This document shows, one piece after another, positions 19,619 to 31,924 of a stretch of 64,000 bases of DNA. A model generated the notes under the pieces. It saw only the letters and a program-made list of their open reading frames with translations, was not told the origin of the DNA and ran no database searches. Position 1 is the first letter of the stretch. Every line of letters begins with the position of its first letter. Source of the stretch: Vreelandella glaciei (GTDB taxonomy: Bacteria; Pseudomonadota; Gammaproteobacteria; Pseudomonadales; Halomonadaceae). Where the stretch lies: the NCBI RefSeq assembly GCF_013415125.1, contig NZ_JACCDE010000017.1, forward strand, positions 44,851 through 108,850, read 5' to 3'. The position numbers and the translations under genes were made by a program.

Positions 19619-19648
19619 TGGCCTGTCGACACGACAGGCCATTTTTTT
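19619..19648 (+). terminator. Intrinsic terminator of the amino-acid ABC operon
   Basis: A perfect 10-bp stem (TGGCCTGTCG with CGACAGGCCA, 3-base loop) followed directly by seven Ts. Confidence 0.93.
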
Positions 19649-20152
19649 GCCTGTGGATAAACTTTTTTTACATTGATCGGTTTTATCTCCGTAAGGCCCA
19701 CCATGTACATCGCTTAGCGTTAGCTCCACACCAATCGTTGATTGTTCACAGGTGCGGTAACAACCCAGGTACTGGACGGTGGATAAGCCGTGGCTAATTA
19801 CAGCTGTGGATAAAGCACTATTCCATCCACAGGCTTAACACCCTTTCTGCCCAGGAACTCCCGCCTTCAAACATGTAGAAGTCAACAATATAAGCGCATG
19901 AAATTATTAAGAATAAATCGCTTACACACAGAAATTGTCCACACTAGTAATTACAACATTTACAGAACTTCTCTTATTTTATATTTATGTTGTTATTAAT
20001 AGAGACTGTTTAACAATTTGGGGTGTGGAAAAACCTGACGGTTACCCACAGGGGGTTTATACTTGCCGCCTCATTGATCTAAGGTGGCTGCGTCTAGAAT
20101 CGACTGCACTGGCCACATCATCCGTGCCGATAGGCACAAGACGAGGTGTCTC
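19649..20152. other. Candidate replication origin B (upstream of mnmG)
   Basis: A gene-free AT-rich spacer dense in DnaA boxes. Perfect boxes (TGTGGATAA on the plus strand, that is TTATCCACA on the minus strand) lie at 19652-19660 and 19805-19813. One-mismatch boxes lie at 19778-19786, 19935-19943 (TTGTCCACA), 20024-20032 and 20042-20050 (TTACCCACA). Between them, 19880-20020 is strongly AT-rich. CTTACACACAGA at 19921-19932 is shared with candidate origin A. The position next to mnmG matches the E. coli and Vibrio origin. Only two GATC sites were noticed, so E. coli-style SeqA control is not evident. Confidence 0.65.
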
Positions 20153-22057
20153 TTGAATTACCCCGACCGCTTTGACGTGATTGTCATCGGCGGTGGCCAT
20201 GCGGGAACTGAAGCCGCACTGGCCTCTGCTCGCATGGGCTGTCAGACCCTGCTGCTCACCCATAACATCGAAACTCTGGGCCAAATGTCGTGTAATCCCG
20301 CCATCGGTGGCATCGGCAAAAGTCACTTGGTCAAGGAAATTGATGCACTGGGCGGCGCCATGGGGCTTGCCACGGACTTGGGTGGCATCCAGTTTCGCGT
20401 GCTCAATGCCAGCAAAGGGCCCGCCGTTCGGGCCACTCGTGCCCAGGCTGACCGCATCCGTTACAAGGCAGCGATCCGCGGAATGCTGGAAAACCAGCCC
20501 AACTTAACGATCTTCCAGCAAGCCGCAGGCGATCTGATTGTGGATAACGACACCGTACGAGGCGTCGTCACGGAAACCGGCATCCGCTTTCATGCCGACA
20601 GCGTCGTGCTGTGTACCGGGACATTTTTGGGTGGCGTGATTCACATTGGTTTGGATCAAAGCAAAGGTGGCCGAGCAGGCGATCCGCCCTCCAACGCGTT
20701 GGCCGAACGTCTGCGCGCGCTGCCGTTTCGCGTTGATCGCCTAAAAACCGGCACACCGCCGCGTATTGATGCCAAAAGCGTGGATTTTTCCCAGTTGGAA
20801 GAGCAGCCCGGCGATAGCCCAACGCCGGTTATGTCCTACCTGGGATCACGGGAAATGCATCCTCAGCAGGTGAGTTGCCATATTGCTCACACCAATCAGC
20901 AGACTCACGATCTGATTCTGGCCAACCTTGATCGCTCGCCGATGTATTCCGGTGTGATCGAAGGCATCGGGCCGCGTTACTGCCCATCGATTGAAGACAA
21001 GGTTCATCGCTTTGCCGATAAATCGAGCCATCAGGTGTTTATCGAGCCCGAAGGTTTGGATACCCATGAGCTCTACCCCAACGGCATCTCGACCTCGCTG
21101 CCGTTTGACGTTCAGATTCAAGTCGTGCGTTCTATCAAAGGCCTGGAAAACGCCCATATCACCCGGCCTGGCTACGCCATTGAGTACGACTTTTTTGATC
21201 CGCGGGATTTAAAACACTCGCTGGAAACAAAATTTATCCACAACCTGTTTTTTGCCGGCCAGATTAACGGCACTACCGGTTACGAAGAAGCCGGTGCTCA
21301 AGGTTTGCTCGCAGGCCTGAATGCCGCCCGTCGCGCTCAAGAGCTGGATGCCTGGTATCCCCGCCGCGATGAAGCCTATCTCGGTGTGCTGGTCGATGAT
21401 CTAATCACCATGGGCACCAAAGAGCCCTACCGGATGTTTACCTCCCGGGCGGAGTACCGCCTGCTGCTACGCGAAGACAACGCGGATCTGCGTTTAACTG
21501 AAGCGGGCCGAAAATTGGGGCTTGTCGACGACACGCGCTGGTCAGCGTTTAGCCAGAAACGTGAGGCTATCGAACAAGAGCGCGCGCGGTTAACCACCCT
21601 GTGGATACAACCGGGAAGTCCAGCGGCTGAACAAGTGGCCGAAAAAACCGGCGCACCGCTCACTCGCGAGTATTGCCTGAGTGATCTGCTTAAACGCCCT
21701 GAATTAAATTACAGCGATTTGGCCAATCTGCCCGGTATCGAGGGCACCCTGGTCACTGACCCGGCAGTCGCCGAGCAGGTACAAATTCAGGCTAAGTATC
21801 AAGGCTATATTGATCGCCAGCAGCATGAGATCGATAAGCTCAAGCGCCACGAAGCCACGCCACTGCCTGCGGAACTGGATTATTTGAAAGTGGAAGGCTT
21901 GTCTAACGAAATTCGCCAAAAACTGGCTGAAGCGCGGCCAGAAACGCTTGCCCATGCGGCGCGGATTTCAGGCGTCACCCCGGCGGCCGTCTCTATTTTG
22001 CTGGTGCATCTGAAAAAGCGCCGATTGGTGGCAGCGGCTGAGGTAGTTAACGGATGA
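20153..22057 (+). CDS. mnmG: tRNA uridine-5-carboxymethylaminomethyl modification enzyme MnmG (GidA)
   Basis: FAD enzyme that partners MnmE in wobble-uridine modification. The TTG start at 20153 gives [20 protein letters not shown] with the GxGxxG FAD motif at once, 634 residues in all; the upstream in-frame extension has no family homology. Other motifs: [46 protein letters not shown] and [16 protein letters not shown]. It overlaps rsmG by 4 bases. The AT-rich region upstream is an origin candidate. Confidence 0.97.
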   Translation: MNYPDRFDVIVIGGGHAGTEAALASARMGCQTLLLTHNIETLGQMSCNPAIGGIGKSHLVKEIDALGGAMGLATDLGGIQFRVLNASKGPAVRATRAQADRIRYKAAIRGMLENQPNLTIFQQAAGDLIVDNDTVRGVVTETGIRFHADSVVLCTGTFLGGVIHIGLDQSKGGRAGDPPSNALAERLRALPFRVDRLKTGTPPRIDAKSVDFSQLEEQPGDSPTPVMSYLGSREMHPQQVSCHIAHTNQQTHDLILANLDRSPMYSGVIEGIGPRYCPSIEDKVHRFADKSSHQVFIEPEGLDTHELYPNGISTSLPFDVQIQVVRSIKGLENAHITRPGYAIEYDFFDPRDLKHSLETKFIHNLFFAGQINGTTGYEEAGAQGLLAGLNAARRAQELDAWYPRRDEAYLGVLVDDLITMGTKEPYRMFTSRAEYRLLLREDNADLRLTEAGRKLGLVDDTRWSAFSQKREAIEQERARLTTLWIQPGSPAAEQVAEKTGAPLTREYCLSDLLKRPELNYSDLANLPGIEGTLVTDPAVAEQVQIQAKYQGYIDRQQHEIDKLKRHEATPLPAELDYLKVEGLSNEIRQKLAEARPETLAHAARISGVTPAAVSILLVHLKKRRLVAAAEVVNG

Positions 22058-22713
22058 GTTCGTTGAACCCACTGTTGAAGACGCTACCTGCAAGCGTTGC
22101 ACTACGGCTTGATCAAGGGCTTAGCCAGTTAGGCATCGCCGTTGACGAACATCAACGCGAACAGCTGTTAGGCTTATTGGCACTGTTGCACAAGTGGAAC
22201 CGGGCTTATAACCTCACAGCGGTACGCGAGGTGGATGACATGGTGTCGCGCCACGTGTTGGATAGCGCCGCTGTGTTGCCCTATGTGCAGGGGCCGCGGC
22301 TACTGGACGTGGGCGCGGGCCCTGGACTTCCTGGCATCGTATTAGCGATATTAGCCCCCCAGCTTGATGTGACACTGCTGGATAGCAATGGCAAAAAGGT
22401 GCGCTTTCAGCGACAGGCGGTAATGGAGCTAGGGCTTGAAAACGTAACACCCGTACAGGCGCGGGTGGAACAGTTTGAAGCCGCCGCTTTTGATCAGGTG
22501 ATTTCCCGGGCATTTGCCAGCTTGGTCGATTTTGTCACCTTGACCCGCCAGCTACCCAGCGCCGACGGCCAGTGGTTAGCCATGAAAGGCCCTGGGGCGG
22601 ATGATGAACTGCGCGACCTGCCCGCCGGTATACGTTTACACCAGCGTCATTTGTTAGAAGTACCCTTTGAAGCAGCCCAGCGGCAGTTGCTGATCTTGAA
22701 TTTTGAGAGCTGA
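22054..22713 (+). CDS. rsmG: 16S rRNA (guanine-527-N7)-methyltransferase RsmG (GidB)
   Basis: Methylates G527 of 16S rRNA; loss gives low-level streptomycin resistance in other bacteria. The 219-residue product has [15 protein letters not shown], the AdoMet motif [17 protein letters not shown] near 86 and ISRAFASL. Starts within the end of mnmG (ATGA overlap), the typical mnmG-rsmG coupling. Confidence 0.96.
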   Translation: MSSLNPLLKTLPASVALRLDQGLSQLGIAVDEHQREQLLGLLALLHKWNRAYNLTAVREVDDMVSRHVLDSAAVLPYVQGPRLLDVGAGPGLPGIVLAILAPQLDVTLLDSNGKKVRFQRQAVMELGLENVTPVQARVEQFEAAAFDQVISRAFASLVDFVTLTRQLPSADGQWLAMKGPGADDELRDLPAGIRLHQRHLLEVPFEAAQRQLLILNFES

Positions 22714-22761
22714 ATATTTAAAGCTGAACGTTGATTCTGACCCCCAGAAGGAGTTGAGCAA

Positions 22762-23529
22762 GTGAGCCAGATCATTGCCCTGACCAACCAAAAAGGCGGC
22801 GTGGGCAAGACCACCTCGGCCGTTAACCTGGCGGCCAGTCTCGCTGCGCTCGACCGTCGCGTACTGCTGGTGGATCTTGACCCCCAAGGCCATGCCAGCA
22901 TGGGCAGTGGCATCGATAAATACGAGCTCGATAAGAGCGTTCTTGACGTTCTACTGGGCGAAGCAACGGCTGCTGAAACGATTGTCAAAAAGCTGGCGGT
23001 CAAGTACGACGTACTGCCGGGTAACGGTGATCTCACCGCCGCCGAAGTCGAGCTGCTGGATCGCGATAAAAGCGAGAGCTGCTTAACCAACGCACTGGCT
23101 TCGGTCTCGGATGCCTATGACGTAGTGCTGATCGACTGCCCGCCCTCTTTGAACATGCTAACCGTGAATGCATTAACGGCTTCCGATAGCGTGCTGATCC
23201 CTCTTCAGTGCGAATTTTACGCCCTGGAGGGGCTGTCAGCCCTGCTCGATACCGTTGAGCAGATTAAGCAAAATGTGAATCCAGATCTGGCCATTGCGGG
23301 CATTTTGCGCACCATGTACGACAAGCGCACCAGCCTAACGCGGGAAGTGGATAAGCAGTTGCGTGACTATTTTGGCGATATGCTATTGAAAACGACTATC
23401 CCGCGTAACGTGAAAGTTGCCGAAGCACCAAGCCATGGGCTGCCCGTTACGCAATATGCACGGTTCTCCCGGGGCAGCCAGGCCTACCGCGTGCTGGCGA
23501 AAGAGATGATTCGTCGCCTAGCGTTATAA
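22762..23529 (+). CDS. parA: Chromosome partitioning ATPase ParA (Soj)
   Basis: Walker-type ATPase that positions origin DNA with ParB. GTG start at 22762 follows AAGGAG and gives MSQIIALTNQKGGVGKTTSAVNLAA with the deviant Walker A (KGGVGKTT); Walker A' LLVDLDPQGHAS and VVLIDCPPSL follow. 255 residues. The mnmG-rsmG-parA-parB order is the standard origin-proximal block. Confidence 0.96.
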   Translation: MSQIIALTNQKGGVGKTTSAVNLAASLAALDRRVLLVDLDPQGHASMGSGIDKYELDKSVLDVLLGEATAAETIVKKLAVKYDVLPGNGDLTAAEVELLDRDKSESCLTNALASVSDAYDVVLIDCPPSLNMLTVNALTASDSVLIPLQCEFYALEGLSALLDTVEQIKQNVNPDLAIAGILRTMYDKRTSLTREVDKQLRDYFGDMLLKTTIPRNVKVAEAPSHGLPVTQYARFSRGSQAYRVLAKEMIRRLAL

Positions 23530-23544
23530 AATGAGGAAAAGCGA

Positions 23545-24474
23545 ATGACGCGTAAACCCGCGCTGGGACGTGGCCTGGATGCCCTGATTGGTGCCGGTGC
23601 CCGTCGCCGTGACAGCTTAGAACTTGCCGGTAGCGGCACCCCGTTGGAGCTTTCTGACGCCGCGCGCAGCGCTGTGGCCAGCGACGTTGCCGAGGATCGT
23701 CTTGAGCGCTTGCCGTTAGGGCAATTAACGCGGGGTAAATATCAGCCGCGCCGGGATATTCAGCCCGAAGCGTTAGAAGAGCTGGCGGACTCCATTCGCG
23801 CCCAGGGCGTGATGCAGCCCATTGTTGTGCGCCCCATCGGCGTGGATCGCTACGAAATTATTGCCGGTGAGCGCCGCTGGCGGGCAGCCCAACTTGCCGA
23901 GCTGGACGTCATTCCGGCAGTCATCCGGGAAGTCAGCGATGAAGTTGCCCTGGCGCTGGCGCTGATTGAAAACATTCAGCGTGAAAACCTCAACGCCATC
24001 GAAGAAGCCATGGCGCTCAAGCGACTGGGGGAAGAGTTTGAGCTTACCCAGCAGCAGATTGCCGACGCGGTGGGGAAATCACGCACCCAGGTGGCCAATC
24101 TGTTGCGTCTGCTGGCGCTAGATCCGGAAGTGCAAACCCTGCTCGAACGGGGTGACCTGGATATGGGACATGCAAGAGCGTTGCTGACGCTGAACAGTAC
24201 CCAGCAGCGGCAGGTGGCTCATGAGGTGGTCAATAACGATATGACGGTGAGGGCCACCGAAGCGCTGGTGAAAAAAGTCCAAACCAGCCAAACGCCAATC
24301 AAAACGTCTAGCCGGCAAAGCAAACAGCCCGATGTGGCCAAGCTTGAAACCCACCTTGGCGAACTGCTTGGCGCGCCAGTTTCCATTGATCATGGCCAAA
24401 AAGGCAAAGGTAAGTTAACGATACGCTATACCAGCCTCGAAGAATTAGACGGTATCTTAAATCATATTAAATAG
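23545..24474 (+). CDS. parB: Chromosome partitioning protein ParB (Spo0J)
   Basis: CTP-dependent clamp that loads at parS. The 309-residue product has the ParB N-terminal start KPALGRGLDALIGAG, the GERRWRAAQLAEL CTP-binding box near 113, ALALIENIQRENLNAIEEA, the HTH LTQQQIADAVGKSRTQVANLLRLL and a C-terminal dimer domain. 15 bases after parA. No perfect parS site was seen in the window by eye. Confidence 0.96.
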   Translation: MTRKPALGRGLDALIGAGARRRDSLELAGSGTPLELSDAARSAVASDVAEDRLERLPLGQLTRGKYQPRRDIQPEALEELADSIRAQGVMQPIVVRPIGVDRYEIIAGERRWRAAQLAELDVIPAVIREVSDEVALALALIENIQRENLNAIEEAMALKRLGEEFELTQQQIADAVGKSRTQVANLLRLLALDPEVQTLLERGDLDMGHARALLTLNSTQQRQVAHEVVNNDMTVRATEALVKKVQTSQTPIKTSSRQSKQPDVAKLETHLGELLGAPVSIDHGQKGKGKLTIRYTSLEELDGILNHIK

Positions 24475-24565
24475 CAGGCTATTCAATATCCCGTAAGAAG
24501 CGCACACGTTTTCCCCCTTTGGTCGCAAATCAGCCCTTAAGCGGGCAAAATCGGTGCGACTTCGG

Positions 24566-24594
24566 TTGAAGGTGTGATAGCGCTTCCCTATAAT
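24566..24594 (+). promoter_or_regulatory. Sigma-70 promoter of the atp operon
   Basis: TTGAAG (24566-24571), 17-base spacer, TATAAT (24589-24594), located 86 bases before atpI. Match and spacing are near consensus. It fits the strong expression expected of the ATP synthase operon. Confidence 0.75.
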
Positions 24595-24679
24595 CGCGCA
24601 AGATTTGTGCAGGTTGCCTTGGTTTGTCTAGCTATTAGCTTGTCGAGGTATTGGTTTTTATCAGTGAGGCTGGGCCGGT

Positions 24680-25072
24680 ATGCAGCGATACGAAACCCAG
24701 CGTCGAAAAGCCTATGTCGTTCGACTCACGATCGCGCAACTGATGATCACCTTCGTTGGTATGCTAGCTGCCTATCTAGTCGCCGATTTAGAAGGTGTGT
24801 CATCGGTGTTTAAAGGGGCGCTGGTAGCCTTATTACCGCATGCCTTTTTTATCAAGCGAATGGGGGTTTTGCGCGGGACTAGCCCTTCAAAGGCTGCGAT
24901 GCGCCTGTTTCGTGCCGAGGCTGGCAAGTTTGGTTTGACGGTGGCACTGTTTATTGCAGTGTTCGTGATAGCGCCCCCGTCAAACCCTACTTTCTTTTTT
25001 TATGCTTATGTTGCGGTTGTTCTAACGCATTGGCTTACGCCTTGGTTAATGCCAAAAAACGCCAATGCTTAG
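24680..25072 (+). CDS. atpI: ATP synthase accessory protein AtpI
   Basis: Small membrane protein heading the atp operon; AtpI proteins are thought to assist c-ring assembly or Mg uptake. 130 residues with four hydrophobic segments (LMITFVGMLAAYLV, GALVALLPHAFFI, LTVALFIAVFVIA, FYAYVAVVLTHWL). Identity rests on position and topology, as AtpI sequences vary. Confidence 0.85.
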   Translation: MQRYETQRRKAYVVRLTIAQLMITFVGMLAAYLVADLEGVSSVFKGALVALLPHAFFIKRMGVLRGTSPSKAAMRLFRAEAGKFGLTVALFIAVFVIAPPSNPTFFFYAYVAVVLTHWLTPWLMPKNANA

Positions 25073-25093
25073 AAAATTGCACAATTAAATTGA

Positions 25094-25933
<840 letters not shown>

Positions 25934-25990
25934 AGTAAACACTGTTTGTAAGACAATACCCTTAACCCTCAACCTTAGACTTTAACTTGA

Positions 25991-26236
<246 letters not shown>

Positions 26237-26247
26237 TGACTGCTGAG

Positions 26248-26273
26248 CCGAGCGTTAAACGCTCGGTTTTGTT
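26248..26273 (+). terminator. Terminator-like hairpin between atpE and atpF
   Basis: CCGAGCG pairs with CGCTCGG (extended by TT/AA), followed by TTTTGTTT. Inside an operon it would act by partial termination or by protecting the atpE 3' end, which could help raise subunit c output over the single-copy subunits downstream. Confidence 0.6.
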
Positions 26274-26312
26274 TCACTCCGGTCGCCACGAACTTGTCAG
26301 AGGTACATTCCT

Positions 26313-26783
26313 GTGAATATCAACATGACGCTAATCGGGCAGACGATCGCCTTCGCGATCTTTGTCTGGTTTTGCATAAAGTATGTGTGGCCTCCGATCA
26401 GCAACGCGCTTCATGAGCGTCAAAAGAAAATTGCTGATGGCTTGGATGCAGCCAGCCGTGCTAACCGTGATCTTGAGCTTGCTCAAGAACGGGCAGAACA
26501 GACGCTGCGCGAAAGCAAGGAGCAAGCTTCGCAAATTCTTGAGCAGGCCAACAAACGCTCTGCCCAGATAGTTGAAGAAGCCCGCGAACAGGCCCGCGCC
26601 GAAGGCGAACGCCTAGTAGCGAGTGCACGTTCCGAGATTGAGCAAGAAGTGAATCGCGCTAAGGATGAGCTTCGTGCCCAGGTCTCTTATCTCGCCGTTA
26701 TGGGTGCCGAGCGTGTTCTTGAAGCGTCGGTCGACGAACAAGCCCATCGCAAGTTACTCGATGAGCTTGCTGCTGAACTGTAA
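26313..26783 (+). CDS. atpF: ATP synthase F0 subunit b
   Basis: Peripheral stalk subunit: one N-terminal membrane helix ([22 protein letters not shown]) with the conserved PPI after it, then a long charged coiled coil (residues 30-150, [19 protein letters not shown]...). GTG start. 156 residues, typical. Confidence 0.96.
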   Translation: MNINMTLIGQTIAFAIFVWFCIKYVWPPISNALHERQKKIADGLDAASRANRDLELAQERAEQTLRESKEQASQILEQANKRSAQIVEEAREQARAEGERLVASARSEIEQEVNRAKDELRAQVSYLAVMGAERVLEASVDEQAHRKLLDELAAEL

Positions 26784-26794
26784 GGAGGTGAACC

Positions 26795-27331
26795 ATGGCG
26801 GAATTACTGACCGTCGCTCGTCCTTACGCTAAGGCAGCGTTTGAATACGCGCGTGATCATGAGGCGCTTGATAGCTGGTCACAAGCGCTGAGTTTTTTAA
26901 GTGTTGCGGTAGCAGATGACGTCGTGCGCCATCGGCTAAGCAGTCCCAAATTAGACAGCGAACAAAAAGTGTCGCTGCTTGTCGAGCTTATTCCTGAGCA
27001 ACAGGATGAGGCTTTACAGCGATTTTTGACTGTTTTGGCTGACCAGGGCCGCCTGATGGCGTTGGCATCCATTGCTGATCAGTTTGAGCACCTGCGTGCT
27101 GAACACGAGCAGCGGATTGAAGTGAACGTCACCTCTGCTTACGAGCTCGATAGTCAGCAAGAAACGAAGCTAGCGAACGCGCTTAAGAAACGTCTGAATC
27201 GCGAAATCTCTATTACTACTCAGGTGGACAAGTCGCTTATTGGCGGTGTCATCCTGCGTGCTGGTGATACCGTTATTGACGGCTCCGTACGTGGTCGATT
27301 GAACCGCCTTTTTGACGCGCTAACCGCTTGA
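26795..27331 (+). CDS. atpH: ATP synthase F1 subunit delta
   Basis: Stalk cap linking subunit b to alpha3beta3. 178 residues: [16 protein letters not shown]-terminal helix bundle, and C-terminal [25 protein letters not shown] signature. A textbook TAAGGAGGTGA ribosome-binding site lies in the 11-base gap after atpF. Confidence 0.96.
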   Translation: MAELLTVARPYAKAAFEYARDHEALDSWSQALSFLSVAVADDVVRHRLSSPKLDSEQKVSLLVELIPEQQDEALQRFLTVLADQGRLMALASIADQFEHLRAEHEQRIEVNVTSAYELDSQQETKLANALKKRLNREISITTQVDKSLIGGVILRAGDTVIDGSVRGRLNRLFDALTA

Positions 27332-27347
27332 GTCTGAGGGACATGGC

Positions 27348-28892
27348 ATGCAGCAACTGAATCCTTCCGAGATCAGCGACATCATCAAGCAGCGAATTGA
27401 AAAGCTTGACGTCGCATCCGAAGCCCATAATCAGGGCACCATCGTCACCGTTTCCGACGGTATCGTGAAAATTCACGGCCTCGAAGACGCGATGTTTGGT
27501 GAAATGATCGAATTCCCCAACAGCATCTTTGGCATGGTACTCAATCTGGAGCGTGACTCCGTGGGTGCCGTAGTGCTGGGTGACTACCTGCAGCTCGAAG
27601 AGGGCATGACCGCCAAGTGTACCGGTCGTATCCTCGAAGTGCCGGTGGGCCCTGAGCTGATTGGTCGCGTGGTCGATGCGCTGGGTAACCCCATTGATGG
27701 TAAAGGCGACATCAACACGACCATGACAGACGCCGTTGAGAAAGTGGCGCCGGGCGTTATCACCCGTCAGTCCGTCGATGAGCCGATTCAAACCGGTCTT
27801 AAGTCTATCGACGCCATGGTGCCGATCGGCCGTGGTCAGCGGGAGCTGATCATCGGTGACCGTCAGATTGGTAAGTCCGCCATTGCCATCGATGCGATCA
27901 TCAACCAGAAAGGCAAGGGCGTGACCTGTGTCTACGTTGCCATTGGTCAGAAGCAGTCGACCATTGCCAACGTGGTGCGCAAACTCGAACAGCACGGCGC
28001 GATGGAACACACCATTGTCGTGGCTGCTGGCGCTGCCGACCCGGCACCGATGCAGTTCCTGGCACCTTACTCTGGCTGCACCATGGGCGAGTACTTCCGC
28101 GACCGCGGCGAAAACTCCCTCATCGTGTATGACGACCTTTCCAAGCAGGCCGTTGCGTACCGTCAGGTATCGCTGCTGCTGCGTCGTCCGCCGGGCCGTG
28201 AAGCTTATCCTGGTGACGTTTTCTATCTCCACTCACGTCTTCTTGAGCGTGCTGCGCGCGTTAACGTCGACTACGTTGAGAAGTTCACCAACGGTGAAGT
28301 GAAAGGCAAGACCGGTTCCTTAACCGCGCTGCCGATCATCGAAACCCAGGGTGGCGATGTTTCTGCGTTCGTTCCGACCAACGTGATCTCGATCACCGAT
28401 GGTCAGATCTTCCTGGAAACCAACCTGTTTAACTCCGGTATTCGTCCGGCGATTAACGCAGGTCTCTCGGTTTCTCGTGTGGGTGGTTCGGCGCAGACCA
28501 AAATCATCAAAAAGCTCGGCGGTAGTGTACGTCTGGCACTGGCTCAGTACCGTGAACTGGCGGCCTTCTCGCAGTTTGCGTCTGATCTTGATGAAGCCAC
28601 GCGTAAGCAGCTCGAACACGGTCAACGTGTTACCGAACTGATGAAGCAGAACCAGTACTCGCCAATGTCGGTTGCTGAAATGGCGCTCTCGCTGTATGCC
28701 GCCAACGAAGGTTATCTGGATGATGTCGAAGTAAACAAAGTGTTGGACTTTGAACGTGCTCTGCACGACTACATGAAGTCTGAACACGGCGATTTGCTCG
28801 ATAAGATCAACCAGAGCGGCGACTACAACGGTGAGATTCAAGACAGCTTGAAGTCGGGTCTCGAGAAGTTCAAGGCGACTCAGAGCTGGTAA
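27348..28892 (+). CDS. atpA: ATP synthase F1 subunit alpha
   Basis: Regulatory nucleotide-binding subunit. 514 residues with Walker [12 protein letters not shown] near 169, the [11 protein letters not shown] strand, and alpha signature [17 protein letters not shown] near 364-380. Complete. A GC-rich hairpin (28900-28915) follows the stop. Confidence 0.98.
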   Translation: MQQLNPSEISDIIKQRIEKLDVASEAHNQGTIVTVSDGIVKIHGLEDAMFGEMIEFPNSIFGMVLNLERDSVGAVVLGDYLQLEEGMTAKCTGRILEVPVGPELIGRVVDALGNPIDGKGDINTTMTDAVEKVAPGVITRQSVDEPIQTGLKSIDAMVPIGRGQRELIIGDRQIGKSAIAIDAIINQKGKGVTCVYVAIGQKQSTIANVVRKLEQHGAMEHTIVVAAGAADPAPMQFLAPYSGCTMGEYFRDRGENSLIVYDDLSKQAVAYRQVSLLLRRPPGREAYPGDVFYLHSRLLERAARVNVDYVEKFTNGEVKGKTGSLTALPIIETQGGDVSAFVPTNVISITDGQIFLETNLFNSGIRPAINAGLSVSRVGGSAQTKIIKKLGGSVRLALAQYRELAAFSQFASDLDEATRKQLEHGQRVTELMKQNQYSPMSVAEMALSLYAANEGYLDDVEVNKVLDFERALHDYMKSEHGDLLDKINQSGDYNGEIQDSLKSGLEKFKATQSW

Positions 28893-28899
28893 TGTCTGG

Positions 28900-28918
28900 C
28901 CCGCCTGCGGGCGGGTTT
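28900..28918 (+). other. GC-rich hairpin between atpA and atpG
   Basis: CCCGCC pairs with GGCGGG around TGCG, followed by TTT. Second of three intergenic hairpins in the atp operon. Confidence 0.45.
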
Positions 28919-28957
28919 GCATGCTTTCTGAGAGCCACGAACGAAGGGTAGATCGCT

Positions 28958-29845
28958 ATGGCAGCTGCAAAAGAGATACGCACCCAGATCGGGAGCATTA
29001 AAAATACGCAGAAGATCACCAGCGCCATGGAAATGGTGGCTGCATCGAAAATGCGTAAAGCGCAAGATCTGATGAGAGCCAGTCAGCCTTACGCTAAGCA
29101 GATCCGCAATGTGGTCGGCCACATTGCCGACGCGAACCCCGAGTACAGGCACGACTATATGGTCGAGCGTAGCGAGGTTAAGCGCGTTGGTTACATTGTG
29201 GTCTCTACAGACCGTGGTCTGTGCGGTGGCTTGAACCACAACCTCTTCAAAGCCTTACTCAAACAGGCCAGCGAGTGGAAAAAGCAGGGCGCAGAGCAGG
29301 ATTTCTGTGCTCTAGGCGCTAAGGCCAGTACCTTTTTCCGCAACTACGGTGGCAATTTGGTGGCGGCGAAGAGCGGTTTAGGCGAAGCCCCGACCGTTGA
29401 AGGTTTGATTGGCAGTATTAAGGTCATGCTCGAAGCGTACGATGAAGGACGTCTCGACCGGCTGTACGTGGTGCACAACGAGTTTGTGAACACCATGACG
29501 CAAAAGCCAGTGGTTCGTCAGCTTCTTCCCCTGTCGCCTGATATGGGCGCAGACGCTGAGCAAGACGACGAAAACGCCCGTCCCGGAAGCTGGGACTACC
29601 TGTATGAACCGGATGCCAAGGCGTTGCTCGATAGCCTGTTGGTTCGTTTCATCGAATCGCAGGTGTATCAGGCGGTAGTGGAAAACGGCGCTTGTGAACA
29701 AGCTGCTCGAATGATCGCTATGAAAAGTGCCACTGACAACGCAGGCGGCCTGATCGACGATCTGGAGATGGTCTACAACAAGGCCCGTCAGGCCGCCATC
29801 ACCCAGGAAATTTCTGAGATCGTCGGCGGCGCTGCTGCCGTATAA
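28958..29845 (+). CDS. atpG: ATP synthase F1 subunit gamma
   Basis: Central rotor shaft. 295 residues: N-terminal helix [42 protein letters not shown] near 84, and C-terminal helix [31 protein letters not shown], all canonical. Confidence 0.97.
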   Translation: MAAAKEIRTQIGSIKNTQKITSAMEMVAASKMRKAQDLMRASQPYAKQIRNVVGHIADANPEYRHDYMVERSEVKRVGYIVVSTDRGLCGGLNHNLFKALLKQASEWKKQGAEQDFCALGAKASTFFRNYGGNLVAAKSGLGEAPTVEGLIGSIKVMLEAYDEGRLDRLYVVHNEFVNTMTQKPVVRQLLPLSPDMGADAEQDDENARPGSWDYLYEPDAKALLDSLLVRFIESQVYQAVVENGACEQAARMIAMKSATDNAGGLIDDLEMVYNKARQAAITQEISEIVGGAAAV

Positions 29846-29851
29846 CGCCTA

Positions 29852-29878
29852 GGGAGCCGACTCTTTTCAGCGGCTCCC
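29852..29878 (+). other. Hairpin between atpG and atpD
   Basis: GGGAGCCG pairs with CGGCTCCC (8 bp) around an 11-base loop, 41 bases before atpD. No U-tract, so more likely an RNA-stability or processing element than a terminator. Confidence 0.45.
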
Positions 29879-29907
29879 GGCAGACAGGTTTCATTTGCAG
29901 GTTTTAG

Positions 29908-31299
<1,392 letters not shown>

Positions 31300-31323
31300 T
31301 CCCGTCCATTAGGGGGATTCGCT

Positions 31324-31752
31324 ATGGCGAATAGCTTTACTTGCAATATCGTCAGCGCTGAAGCATCCATCTTCTCAGGTACTGTTGAGCAGGTGATTGC
31401 TTCCGGAATGATGGGTGATCTGGGCATTTTGCCAGGTCACGCTCCGCTGCTGACTGAGCTTCAGCCGGGTCCGGTTCGCGTGATCTATGATGGTGGCACA
31501 GAAGAGAACTTCTACGTCACTGGTGGTTTCATGGAAGTCCAACCGGATGTCGTGACGATTCTGGCCGACTCTGCGTCGCGTGCCAGCGACCTCAACGAGG
31601 CCGCTGCCGAAGAAGCGCGTCAGCAGGCGCTGAAAGCCTTTAATGAGAAGTCATCGGAGCTTGATTACACTCGAGCTGCTGCTGAACTTGCCGAAGCCGT
31701 TGCTCAGTTGCGAACGATTCAGCAGCTGCGTAAAAAGGCGGGTAAAGGCTAA
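31324..31752 (+). CDS. atpC: ATP synthase F1 subunit epsilon
   Basis: Rotor subunit and intrinsic inhibitor. 142 residues: N-terminal beta-sandwich (SFTCNIVSAEASIFSG, GDLGILPGHAPLLTEL) and C-terminal helical pair ending in LRTIQQLRKKAGKG. Last gene of the operon; terminator at 31777-31819. Confidence 0.96.
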   Translation: MANSFTCNIVSAEASIFSGTVEQVIASGMMGDLGILPGHAPLLTELQPGPVRVIYDGGTEENFYVTGGFMEVQPDVVTILADSASRASDLNEAAAEEARQQALKAFNEKSSELDYTRAAAELAEAVAQLRTIQQLRKKAGKG

Positions 31753-31776
31753 CACCCACGCACTTGGCGTGTGTCC

Positions 31777-31819
31777 AACGCCCCTTAAACCCGCTACCAG
31801 GGTTTAAGGGGCGTTTTTT
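31777..31819 (+). terminator. Intrinsic terminator of the atp operon
   Basis: A perfect 16-bp stem (31777-31792 with 31800-31815), 7-base loop, followed by a T-run to 31819. Confidence 0.95.
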
Positions 31820-31924
31820 GTTTGGCAGACAGATAAGTAAGTATGGTGAGCTTGGTCAGTAGGATGGGCTGGGCGATGAATGTGTTCGGCAGCACGACGC
31901 TTGTAAGCGCGAGGGGTGAGAGCC

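Noticed and set aside
22647..23090. 147-codon minus-strand frame over rsmG/parA
   Set aside because: Ser-rich shadow; it overlaps the parA Walker A region and has no family features.
22000..24500. parS sites near parAB
   Set aside because: No sequence matching the parS palindrome (TGTTnCACGTGAAACA) was found by eye; CACGTG occurrences at 2974 and 22251 have poor flanks.
27273..28232. Long minus-strand frame of 319 codons opposite atpA
   Set aside because: Lies wholly over conserved atpA and the end of atpH; His-rich antisense composition typical of a shadow frame.
31820..31924. Magnesium riboswitch upstream of mgtE
   Set aside because: Only about 105 bases after the atp terminator, with no recognisable M-box-type structure.
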